Shown in pieces: positions 7,776 through 16,036 of a stretch of 61,447 bases of DNA. The position numbers and the translations under genes are program-made. Location of the stretch: assembly GCA_024403135.1 (NCBI GenBank), contig JAKSSK010000005.1, forward strand, positions 1 to 61,447. The letters are read 5' to 3'. Below the pieces are notes generated by a model, which worked only from the letters and a program-made list of their open reading frames with translations, was not told the DNA's origin and searched no databases. Source of the stretch: Clostridia bacterium. GTDB lineage: Bacteria > Bacillota > Clostridia > Peptostreptococcales > Anaerovoracaceae. Numbering within the stretch: position 1 is the stretch's first letter; each line of letters starts with the position of its first letter.

Positions 7776-8549
7776 ATGAAACCAGAGGAAATATTAGTAA
7801 AATCAATAGACGTAGGTGTTTCAAAAGCAGGTAAAGAATTTGGTAAACTTGCTGTTTTAGGACTGCTTGCAGGTGCATTTATAGCCCTTGCTGCAGTAGG
7901 AGCAAACGTGGCAGGTTCAAACCTACTTTTGAATCCAGATACATTTGGACTAGGAAAGCTTGTAACAGGCTTTGTGTTTACAGTTGGACTAATGCTTGTG
8001 GTACTAGCAGGAGGAGAACTTTTTACAGGTAACTGCCTTATGATAACATCCCTTCTAAAGGGCAAAATTAAGGGCAAGGCCATGCTTAGAAACTGGCTGA
8101 TAGTTTACCTATTCAACTTTCTTGGGGCTTTAATTGTCGCATTTTTAATGAGCCAATCAGGAATGTTTAACACCGACTCTGTTGCCCTGGTTACTGTGAA
8201 GATTGCAACTACAAAGGCTAATCTATCCTTCATCCAGGCTGTCATACTTGGAATGTTCTGTAACTTCCTGGTTTGCCTTGCAGTTTGGATAGCATTCGGA
8301 GCAGATTCAACCATCGGAAAGATATTTGGAATGTTCTTTCCAATCATGCTGTTCGTTGTATCCGGCTTTGAACACAGCGTAGCAAATATGTACTACATTC
8401 CTGCAGGAATATTTGCAGGAGCAGATGTAACCTGGGGCCAGTATTTATTAGGCAACCTACTTCCTGTAACTATTGGCAATATTATTGGAGGAGCCATCCT
8501 TGTAGGCATGGCTTATTGGTACTGCTATGGAAAAGATAGTAATAATTGA
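7776..8549 (+). CDS. Formate/nitrite transporter family channel
   Basis: A 257-residue membrane protein of the FNT family (FocA, NirC, HSC), pentameric channels for small monovalent anions such as formate, nitrite, hydrosulfide or lactate. Six hydrophobic segments are visible. The GELFTGNC stretch near residue 84 matches the family's signature in the first half, and GFEHSVANMY near 198 holds the central histidine and the second-half signature. It lies six bases after acetate kinase and has almost no ribosome binding site of its own, so translation coupling to ackA is likely. The context suggests formate or acetate export, but the substrate cannot be proved here. Confidence 0.92.
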   Translation: MKPEEILVKSIDVGVSKAGKEFGKLAVLGLLAGAFIALAAVGANVAGSNLLLNPDTFGLGKLVTGFVFTVGLMLVVLAGGELFTGNCLMITSLLKGKIKGKAMLRNWLIVYLFNFLGALIVAFLMSQSGMFNTDSVALVTVKIATTKANLSFIQAVILGMFCNFLVCLAVWIAFGADSTIGKIFGMFFPIMLFVVSGFEHSVANMYYIPAGIFAGADVTWGQYLLGNLLPVTIGNIIGGAILVGMAYWYCYGKDSNN

Positions 8550-11037
8550 TGGTAACAGCTTAATAAACAGGGCTTACTTTGCAATGCAAAGGCCCATGAT
8601 TACCAAGGAAGGCATATATACACAAGGCATATTCGGCTTTTTAAACATGTTATCCAAGGTGATGACAGATTATGAGCCTGAGTACGTTGCCGTAGCCTTC
8701 GATAGGAAAGCGCCAACCTTTAGACATTTAGCATACGACCAGTACAAGGCAGGAAGGAAGAAGATGCCTCCTGAACTTGCAATGGAAATGCCTATTCTAA
8801 AGGATATTTTGCATGCCATGAACATTGCTACCCTTGAGATGGATGGCTATGAGGCCGACGATATCATCGGAACTGTTGCAAGAGTCTCTGAAGAAGGTGG
8901 CCTTGAACCATACATCATCACTGGAGATAAGGATGCACTTCAGCTTGCCACAGATGTTACAAAGATTATCATAACTAAGAGAGGCATTACAGACTTCGAC
9001 ATTTACGATAAAGCTGCAATGCTAGATAGATATTCACTTACTCCTACTCAGTTCATAGATTTAAAGGGACTGATGGGAGATACTTCAGACAACATTCCTG
9101 GAATTCCTGGAGTAGGGGAAAAGACTGGTATAAAGCTGCTTGAGCTGTTTGGCTCAGTTGAGAACTTAGTTGCTAATTACAGCGAAATTACTAACGAAAA
9201 GCTTAGGACTAAAGTTGAGGAAAACCTGCAGCTAGCAATGCTAAGCAAGAAACTAGCAACTATCAACGTTAATACTCCAATAGAATTCACATTGGAAGAG
9301 CTTAAAAAGAAGCCAGACAATGTAGAAAAGCTGGCCCAGATATACGAAAAGCTTGAATTTAACAGCTTTTTAAAGAAATTAGATCTAAAGAAGGAAGTAA
9401 AGGAGATAGAATTTAACTTTACAGATGATCTAAGCATTTTCAAGGGTAAAGAGGTCTATGTTAAGGCCTTTACAGATAATAATCACAGAGGAAAACCAAG
9501 CTTAAGCGCAGTAGCACTGGCATTTGACAATAATATTATTTATGTATATGAAGATTTTGGTAGATTAAAGGAACTAGAATTAAGGTATATTGGCCACGAT
9601 TTAAAAGAATTCTATTACAGCATGATGTTTTACGGCGTGGAATCCTTTAACACATCCTTCGATACTAAGATAGCCTTATACTTACTAAATCCTACAAAGT
9701 CTAGCTACGACTTCTTTGAGGAAGAGCAGATTTCACTATTCTATGAGGACTATCTAAAGAGATACTTCAATGCTCTTTACGCTTTAAAAGATGAGCTTGA
9801 AGCTAAGATTGAAAAGGAAAACCTTAAGGAAGTAATGGGAAAGTGCGAACTTCCACTTATTGAAGTTTTAGCATCCATGGAAAAAGAGGGTATTACAGTA
9901 GATTTAGACATACTGGATAGCCTAGGCACATATTTTAAGCAGGAAATATCCTCATTAGAAGAAAAGATATATTCCTTAGCTGATGAACAGTTTAACATCA
10001 ATTCACCTAAGCAGCTGGGAGATATACTGTTTGGTAAGTTAAATCTTCCTGCAGGAAAGAAGACTAAGACTGGATATTCCACAAGTGCTGAAATCTTAGA
10101 TAAGCTAAAGGATGACTATGAGATAGTTAAATATATCCTAAACTACAGGACTGTATCTAAGCTTAACAGCACCTATGTTGAAGGTTTAAAGCCACTTTTA
10201 GTAGGGGATAAGGTTCACGCACATTTTCAGCAGACTGTTACAGCTACTGGTAGAATTAGCTGCACAGAGCCAAACCTACAGAACATTCCAGTAAGGGAAG
10301 AACTGGGTAGAGAGCTTAGAAAGGCATATATTGCATCTGGGGATAAAGTTTTAATCGGTGCTGACTACTCGCAGATTGAACTTAGAGTGCTTGCCCATCT
10401 ATCCCAGGATCATGAACTTATGGATGCATTTTTAAATGGTGAGGACATTCATAGAACGACTGCATCAAAGGTACTTGGAATTCCTTTCGACCAGATTACT
10501 CCCGAGCAGAGAAGAAGCGCTAAGGCTGTAAACTTTGGTGTGATCTATGGAATGAGTAGCTTCGGACTATCTAGCGAGCTTTCCATCACTAGAAAGGAAG
10601 CCGAAAAATATATTAACGACTACTTCACCAAGTATGAAGGGGTTAAACAGTTCATGGATTTACAAAAGGAAAACGCAAAGGAACTGGGATACACCTTAAC
10701 AGCACTTGGTAGAAAGAGATATGTAAACGAGATTAAGTCTTCCAACTTCATGGTTAGACAGCTTGGAGAAAGGCTAGCTATGAATAGCCCAATTCAAGGT
10801 ACTGCCGCAGATATTATCAAGATTGCCATGATCAAGGTATATGAAAGACTAAAGAAAGAAGATATTGATGCTAAGCTTATTCTTCAGGTTCACGATGAAC
10901 TGATACTTGAATCATCAAGGAAAGATTGTGATAAAGCTAAAGAGATATTGGTTGAAGAAATGATGAACGCTTTTGACCTATTAGTTCCGCTACTTTGCGA
11001 ACCTAACGTAGGCCATAGCTGGTATGAACTAAAATGA
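8527..11037 (+). CDS. polA: DNA polymerase I
   Basis: It fills gaps and removes Okazaki primers. The 836-residue protein holds an N-terminal 5'-3' exonuclease (DGNSLINRAYFA, DGYEADDIIGT near 113, GDTSDNIPGIPGVGEKT near 187), a central 3'-5' exonuclease-like fold without the usual DxE catalytic motif, and the family A polymerase (motif A GADYSQIELR near 618, motif B RRSAKAVNFGVIYG near 662, motif C QVHDELI near 788). Loss of proofreading is usual in Bacillota. The gene starts 23 bases inside the FNT channel gene and ends with an ATGA overlap into coaE, so it depends on its neighbours for expression. Confidence 0.97.
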   Translation: MEKIVIIDGNSLINRAYFAMQRPMITKEGIYTQGIFGFLNMLSKVMTDYEPEYVAVAFDRKAPTFRHLAYDQYKAGRKKMPPELAMEMPILKDILHAMNIATLEMDGYEADDIIGTVARVSEEGGLEPYIITGDKDALQLATDVTKIIITKRGITDFDIYDKAAMLDRYSLTPTQFIDLKGLMGDTSDNIPGIPGVGEKTGIKLLELFGSVENLVANYSEITNEKLRTKVEENLQLAMLSKKLATINVNTPIEFTLEELKKKPDNVEKLAQIYEKLEFNSFLKKLDLKKEVKEIEFNFTDDLSIFKGKEVYVKAFTDNNHRGKPSLSAVALAFDNNIIYVYEDFGRLKELELRYIGHDLKEFYYSMMFYGVESFNTSFDTKIALYLLNPTKSSYDFFEEEQISLFYEDYLKRYFNALYALKDELEAKIEKENLKEVMGKCELPLIEVLASMEKEGITVDLDILDSLGTYFKQEISSLEEKIYSLADEQFNINSPKQLGDILFGKLNLPAGKKTKTGYSTSAEILDKLKDDYEIVKYILNYRTVSKLNSTYVEGLKPLLVGDKVHAHFQQTVTATGRISCTEPNLQNIPVREELGRELRKAYIASGDKVLIGADYSQIELRVLAHLSQDHELMDAFLNGEDIHRTTASKVLGIPFDQITPEQRRSAKAVNFGVIYGMSSFGLSSELSITRKEAEKYINDYFTKYEGVKQFMDLQKENAKELGYTLTALGRKRYVNEIKSSNFMVRQLGERLAMNSPIQGTAADIIKIAMIKVYERLKKEDIDAKLILQVHDELILESSRKDCDKAKEILVEEMMNAFDLLVPLLCEPNVGHSWYELK

Positions 11038-11582
11038 TAATTGGACTTACAGGTGGAATTGGCTCTGGAAAGAGCACAGTATCTAACTACCTTAAGAAAA
11101 ATGAATATGTGGTTATTGACGCAGATGAAATTTCTAGAGCTATTACAGCTAAGGGCACTCCTTTAATGGATAGGTTAGTTGATGCTTTTGGTCCTGCTGC
11201 TATTGACAGAAAAGAACTTGCAAAACTTGTATTCAGCGATAGCAAGAAGAAGGCTGTCTTAGAAAGTATAGTTACCACAGAGGTAATTAGGATAGTCAAG
11301 GAAGAACTAAAAAAAGGAGATAAGATGGTCCTTGATGCTCCACTTCTTTTTGAGACCAATATGGATGAAGTTTGCGACTTTACAATCCTTGTTACAGCAC
11401 CTTTAGAACTTAGAATTTCAAGGGTTATGGCTAGAGATAACATGTCTAAGGAAGAGATACTTGCAAGGATAGATAACCAGATGAGTGAAGAAGAAAAGAT
11501 CGCTAGAGCAGACTATGTAATAGATAACGGTGGCTCTTTAGAAGATCTTTGTAAAAAGATTGAGGAAATATTAAATGTCTAA
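11034..11582 (+). CDS. coaE: Dephospho-CoA kinase
   Basis: The final enzyme of coenzyme A synthesis, phosphorylating dephospho-CoA at the ribose 3'-OH. The 182-residue protein opens with the P-loop GLTGGIGSGKST at residues 4-15, followed by DADEISR near 30 and DAPLLFE near 97, all typical. Its ATG overlaps the polA stop (ATGA) and its own end overlaps the next gene by 8 nt. The polA-coaE pairing is common in Bacillota. Confidence 0.96.
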   Translation: MIIGLTGGIGSGKSTVSNYLKKNEYVVIDADEISRAITAKGTPLMDRLVDAFGPAAIDRKELAKLVFSDSKKKAVLESIVTTEVIRIVKEELKKGDKMVLDAPLLFETNMDEVCDFTILVTAPLELRISRVMARDNMSKEEILARIDNQMSEEEKIARADYVIDNGGSLEDLCKKIEEILNV

Positions 11583-13134
11583 CAGGATTAAGAGGCTATA
11601 TGCCTTTGTAAAAGAGAATATTGTTTCAATCATAGTAGCTATAGTAGCAATTCTATGCATCGTATCCGTAGTATTGATACTTCAGGGTAAGGACAGTATA
11701 GTTACTAAAGATAAGTTCTCCTACGAGAATGTATCGGATCAAAGATTTGCTATTTCAAATATTAAGACCTTAGACCCTATAGCATCACAGGATAAGGATA
11801 CATACTACATAGATAAGCTGGTATTTAGCAGCTTGTTTACCTATGACGAAAACCTTTGTCTAGTTGAGGACCTGGTAAAGGATTATCAGTGCAATGCTAA
11901 TGAAGGTACTGTTACCATCACCTTAAACAAAGCCAAGTTCCACAAGGGACAAAGCCTAGATGCAGAAGATGTTAGGTACACATTCCAGTACATCATGGAA
12001 GTAGGGAAGGAAGGTCCATACTATGACTGTGCCGCTGCAATAGAAGATATTCAGACCACTGGAAACAATACCCTGAAAGTAATTTTCAAGGATCCTGCAG
12101 ACGCAAGTTTAGACCATCTTACTTTCCCAATCTTAAACAGCGGTGAAAGCTTCCCTGGCCTAAAGAAACCTAACGGTACAGGAAGTTACAAGGTTTCAAT
12201 GGTGGATGAAATGAAGGGAATCGTACTTAAGGGAGAAAACACCCTTACATTCCAGATATTTCCTAAGTCAACAGTTGTTGAAAACCTTCTTACTAGCTAT
12301 GAAGTTACTGCTATGATCAGCAATAAGACTTCAGTAAACAACGATGTTACAATGAAGTTCATTCCATCAAACAGCTTTGAATATATTGGCTTTAACTATA
12401 AAAACAAAGCATTAGCAAACAAGGAAATGAGGCAGGCGATAGCTTACTCAATGGATATAAATGAACTTGTTAGCAAGGCATACGGTAAGGCCGCTATGAT
12501 TAACGACTGCGTATATTTCCCTAACTATTTAGGTGTTGAAAATACAGGAAATGTTTATAAGAGAAACTATAACAAGAGCATTAAGCTTTTAAAGAAGCTT
12601 AACCTTACAGATACAGATAAAGATGGATACATCAACGATATTGATGGAAACAACATTAAAATTACCATCCTAGTCAACAAGAACGATGCTCATAGAGCAC
12701 TTGTTGCAGACTATCTATCTAACTGCTTGGATGAACTTCAGATTATAAACGAAGTTAAGGCACTTCCATTTAACAGCTATGTATCTGCGCTTAAGAGTAA
12801 AGACTTCGATATTGTAATTGGTGGATATTCCATCAACGAAAAGGATAAGTTAACCTTCTTGTTTGATGACAAGAACTATATAAACTTCGAAAACCAAGAG
12901 ATACTGGATTTAGTCAACCAGCTTAACCAATGCAATTCTGTGGATAACAACATCAACACGTTTACTAAGCTTAAGGAAAAGCTTATTGATGAACTTCCAT
13001 ACTACTGCATTTGCTATAAGCAGAAGTGCTTGCTAGGCTCTCCAGACATGGATTTTGAAGTACTTCCAAACTTCTGCAATATCTATAGAGGTGTTGAAAC
13101 TTGGCAGTTTAAGAAGAAGATATTAGAGCAATAG
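11575..13134 (+). CDS. Membrane-anchored family 5 solute-binding protein
   Basis: A 519-residue protein of the SBP_bac_5 family (peptide/nickel ABC transporter binding components). An uncleaved-looking transmembrane anchor lies at residues ~15-37 with no lipobox, so it would hang outside the membrane from its N-terminal helix rather than as a lipoprotein. The core shows KFHKGQSLDAEDVRYTF near 122 and MRQAIAYSMD near 284, the family's usual segments. No permease or ATPase gene is next to it; it sits between coaE and a tRNA gene. Such orphans may serve a distant transporter or act as a sensor. The ligand is unknown. Confidence 0.88.
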   Translation: MSNRIKRLYAFVKENIVSIIVAIVAILCIVSVVLILQGKDSIVTKDKFSYENVSDQRFAISNIKTLDPIASQDKDTYYIDKLVFSSLFTYDENLCLVEDLVKDYQCNANEGTVTITLNKAKFHKGQSLDAEDVRYTFQYIMEVGKEGPYYDCAAAIEDIQTTGNNTLKVIFKDPADASLDHLTFPILNSGESFPGLKKPNGTGSYKVSMVDEMKGIVLKGENTLTFQIFPKSTVVENLLTSYEVTAMISNKTSVNNDVTMKFIPSNSFEYIGFNYKNKALANKEMRQAIAYSMDINELVSKAYGKAAMINDCVYFPNYLGVENTGNVYKRNYNKSIKLLKKLNLTDTDKDGYINDIDGNNIKITILVNKNDAHRALVADYLSNCLDELQIINEVKALPFNSYVSALKSKDFDIVIGGYSINEKDKLTFLFDDKNYINFENQEILDLVNQLNQCNSVDNNINTFTKLKEKLIDELPYYCICYKQKCLLGSPDMDFEVLPNFCNIYRGVETWQFKKKILEQ

Positions 13135-13140
13135 TTTTTA

Positions 13141-13169
13141 TTGCAAGGCCAGCTATTTTATGTTAAAAT
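13141..13169 (+). promoter_or_regulatory. Promoter of tRNA-Leu (and yajC)
   Basis: TTGCAA (13141-13146), a 17-bp spacer and TAAAAT (13164-13169), with an extended TGT just before the -10. The predicted start is near 13176, three bases before the tRNA. Confidence 0.8.
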
Positions 13170-13178
13170 AGTGCAAAT

Positions 13179-13265
13179 GCCGGTGTGGTGGAACTGGCAG
13201 ACGCGCGGGATTCAAAATCCCGTCTTGGCAACAAGGTGTGGGTTCGAACCCCACCACCGGCACCA
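13179..13265 (+). tRNA. tRNA-Leu (anticodon CAA)
   Basis: An 87-nt class II tRNA with acceptor stem GCCGGTG/CACCGGC, the anticodon stem CGGGA/TCCCG enclosing TTCAAAA (anticodon CAA, reading UUG), a long variable arm, GGTTCGAACC in the T arm, and an encoded CCA at 13263-13265. It has its own promoter. yajC starts 35 nt downstream with no terminator between them. Confidence 0.97.
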
Positions 13266-13299
13266 ATCGCCAAATATGAAAATAAACGGAGGAAATATT

Positions 13300-13659
13300 A
13301 TGCAAGGCAGTTTAGGTAGCATTTTAATGCTAGTCTTATTATTTGTGGCTATGTACTTCTTAATGATTAGACCACAAAAGAAGAAAGAAAAGAAAATTCA
13401 GGAAATGAGAAATAGCTTATCAGTAGGCGATGAAATCGTTACTATTGGTGGTATCATCGGTAAGGTTGTAAAGACTAAAGATGAAACTTTCGTTATCCAA
13501 GTTGGAGCTGACAGAGTTAAGATCGAAATGGCTAGATGGGCTGTATCAGAAATTACTGCTACTAAGGCTCGTAAGGAAGACGAATTAGCTGAAGATCCTG
13601 ATGACGAAAAGAAAGCTATGCCTAAGAGACTTAAGAAGTCAGACGACTCAGAAGAATAA
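13300..13659 (+). CDS. yajC: Preprotein translocase subunit YajC
   Basis: A 119-residue accessory subunit of the Sec translocon that associates with SecDF. One transmembrane helix (residues ~6-22, ending MIRPQKKKEKK) is followed by a cytoplasmic beta domain with VGDEIVTIGGIIGKV near 44, and a charged tail. The ATG at 13300 has GGAGG seven bases upstream; a longer open frame that runs through the tRNA is not coding. It appears to be co-transcribed with the tRNA and ends at a strong terminator before secDF. Confidence 0.95.
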   Translation: MQGSLGSILMLVLLFVAMYFLMIRPQKKKEKKIQEMRNSLSVGDEIVTIGGIIGKVVKTKDETFVIQVGADRVKIEMARWAVSEITATKARKEDELAEDPDDEKKAMPKRLKKSDDSEE

Positions 13660-13675
13660 TTTATTTCTTACCTTC

Positions 13676-13702
13676 AAAAACCCCAGATTCTGGGGTTTTT
13701 TT
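13676..13702 (+). terminator. Terminator after yajC
   Basis: AAAAACCCCAG (13676-13686) pairs with CTGGGGTTTTT (from 13690) over an ATT loop and runs into seven Ts. Confidence 0.93.
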
Positions 13703-13715
13703 ATGTTAATTTTCC

Positions 13716-13744
13716 TTGAAAAATGAATAGAATTGAGGTATAAT
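13716..13744 (+). promoter_or_regulatory. Sigma-A promoter of secDF
   Basis: TTGAAA (13716-13721), a 17-bp spacer and a perfect TATAAT (13739-13744), one of the best promoters in the window. It probably drives secDF, rel and the long run that follows. Confidence 0.88.
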
Positions 13745-13789
13745 AGGCTGAATAAATATTTATATAAATAAGAGGTGAAAAAAGGACAA

Positions 13790-16033
13790 ATGAGTACAAT
13801 GAAAAAACGTATTTTAGCCATCATCATTTGTGTCATCACTCTAGTAGGATGGTACATTACAGTGTTTGGCATCGGCAGCATGGACTCCGTAAAGGACAAA
13901 TTAAAATTAGGCCTAGATATTGAAGGCGGAGTTTACGTTGTAATGGAAGCACAGACCAACGAAAAGGGTGATGAGCTAAAGACAACAATGGAACAGACTC
14001 AGGCGGTAATCGAAAACAGAGTTAACCAAATGGGTTTATCAGAAGCTAATGTAACAATTGAAGGGGACAAGCGTATCAGAGTTGAACTTCCAGGAGTAGA
14101 AGATACTGATGAAGCTATCGAACAAATCGGTAGAACTGCACAGTTAACTTTCCTACTTTCAGATGGAACAGAAGTGTTAACAGGTACAGATGTTAAGAAC
14201 GCATCCATCAACAAGGACTCAGATAATGGCGGATACCTAATCGAACTAGACTTCTCCAACCAAGGAGCAAAGAAGTTTGAAAAGGGAACTATCACTGCTT
14301 CATCAAGAACAGTAACACCAACTATGTCTTATGAAGATGGAACAAAGATGGATCCTAGCTCAATCGTTATCATGCTAGATAAAGATGTGGTATCAGCACC
14401 TACATGCGATAAGCCAATTTCAGGCACATCATGCGTTATTACAAGACCTGGTGGATTCGAAAAGGAAGAAGCTACTAACCTAGCTGCACTAATCAGAGGC
14501 GGTGCACTTCCAACTCCATTACAGGAAATCGAATCATCAGTACAATCAGCATCAATCGGATATGATGCCTTCGATAAGTCAATCGTAGCAGGAGCAATCG
14601 GTCTTGCACTAGTATTCATCCTAATGCTACTTATGTACAACGTATTAGGTTTAGTTGCAGACATCGCATTAATGCTTTACGTAATCCTAGTAATCTGGAT
14701 CATGGTAGGAATGGGATCAGTTCTAACACTACCTGGTATCGCAGGTATCATCCTATCAATAGGTATGGCGGTAGATGCCAACGTAATCATATTCTCCAGA
14801 ATCAAGGAAGAAATTGCGGCAGGACGAACTGTCAGGGTTGCAGTATCCTCTGGTTTCAAGAGGGCGCTTACTACAGTACTAGATGCACAGATTACAACTT
14901 TAATCGCTGCAGTAGTTCTTTACGAAATAGGTACAGCTACAGTTAAGGGATTCGCAATGACACTAATGATCGGTATCATCGTAAGTATCTTCACTGCAGT
15001 AGTAGTTTCAAACCTATTCACATCACTAATTGCAGACAGCAAGAAGTTTGGTAAGTACAAGTACTTCGGTTGTAACGAAGATGGAACTCCTAAGCAGTTC
15101 ATCAATAAAGAATTCAAGTTCATCGAAAAGAGAAAGATCTTCTACTCAATTTCAGCAGTAGTAGTAATTATCGGACTTGTATTCGCACTGTTCAAGGGAT
15201 TCAACTCAGGTATCGACTTCACAGGCGGTACAATGCTTCAAATTGATACTCATAAGCAGGTAGCTATAGAAGAAGTTGAAAAGGCTCTAGATAAATACGA
15301 TCTAGATGCAACCATCGTTTACGGTGGTAATGACAACGACCAAATCATCATCAAGACTACTAAGGCTTTAGACAATGCAGCTCGTATGGAAGTTGTAGGT
15401 TCACTAGATAGCTTTGGCGTAACAGACGACGACCTACTTGCAGCAAACGAATTTGGACCATCAGTAGGTAAGGAATTAAAGCAGAACGCAGTTAAGGCAC
15501 TACTAATAGCTGCACTTGGTATGCTTATCTACATCATCTTCAGATTCAAGTCATGGAAGTACGGTGTAGCATCAGTAGGTGGAGTACTTCACGACGTATT
15601 AATCCTATTAGCATGCTATGCAATCTTTGGCATTACAGTTAACAACCCATTCATCGCCGGTATCTTAACTGTAGTAGGTTACTCCATCAACGATACTATC
15701 GTAATCTTCGATAGAGTAAGAGAAAACAAGGCTAACAACAGATCTAAGGAGCCAAATGACATCCTGATGAATAGATCAGTTAACCAGACATTAAATAGAT
15801 CAATTATGACATCACTGACAACATTAATCGTAATGATTCCTCTTTGCTTCATGGTATCAACAGCAATCAGCGAATTCATCATTCCTCTAATGATCGGTGT
15901 AATCGCTGGTACATACTCATCAATCTTCATCTGTACACCAGTTGTATATGAATTCTTCAAAGGTGAAGACGTATCAGCTTATGAAAAGAAACAATTAGCT
16001 CAAGGAAAGAAGAGCAAGAAAGTAGCAAGATAG
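13790..16033 (+). CDS. secDF: Fused protein translocase subunits SecD-SecF
   Basis: It uses the proton gradient to pull secreted proteins out of the SecYEG channel. SecD and SecF are fused in one 747-residue chain, as in Bacillus. The SecD half shows KLGLDIEGGVYVV near 35, a large extracellular domain, and GMAVDANVIIFSRIKEE near 325. The SecF half starts near 450 with GIDFTGGTML and contains GYSINDTIVIFDRVREN near 625. About twelve membrane helices are visible. ATG 13790 follows AAAGGA; a GTG 15 nt earlier lacks a site. rel follows after 3 nt. Confidence 0.96.
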   Translation: MSTMKKRILAIIICVITLVGWYITVFGIGSMDSVKDKLKLGLDIEGGVYVVMEAQTNEKGDELKTTMEQTQAVIENRVNQMGLSEANVTIEGDKRIRVELPGVEDTDEAIEQIGRTAQLTFLLSDGTEVLTGTDVKNASINKDSDNGGYLIELDFSNQGAKKFEKGTITASSRTVTPTMSYEDGTKMDPSSIVIMLDKDVVSAPTCDKPISGTSCVITRPGGFEKEEATNLAALIRGGALPTPLQEIESSVQSASIGYDAFDKSIVAGAIGLALVFILMLLMYNVLGLVADIALMLYVILVIWIMVGMGSVLTLPGIAGIILSIGMAVDANVIIFSRIKEEIAAGRTVRVAVSSGFKRALTTVLDAQITTLIAAVVLYEIGTATVKGFAMTLMIGIIVSIFTAVVVSNLFTSLIADSKKFGKYKYFGCNEDGTPKQFINKEFKFIEKRKIFYSISAVVVIIGLVFALFKGFNSGIDFTGGTMLQIDTHKQVAIEEVEKALDKYDLDATIVYGGNDNDQIIIKTTKALDNAARMEVVGSLDSFGVTDDDLLAANEFGPSVGKELKQNAVKALLIAALGMLIYIIFRFKSWKYGVASVGGVLHDVLILLACYAIFGITVNNPFIAGILTVVGYSINDTIVIFDRVRENKANNRSKEPNDILMNRSVNQTLNRSIMTSLTTLIVMIPLCFMVSTAISEFIIPLMIGVIAGTYSSIFICTPVVYEFFKGEDVSAYEKKQLAQGKKSKKVAR

Positions 16034-16036
16034 AAA

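Noticed and set aside
13141..13299. Long in-frame N-terminal extension of yajC running through the tRNA-Leu gene
   Set aside because: It reads through a complete tRNA; the ATG at 13300 has a GGAGG site and gives a normal YajC.
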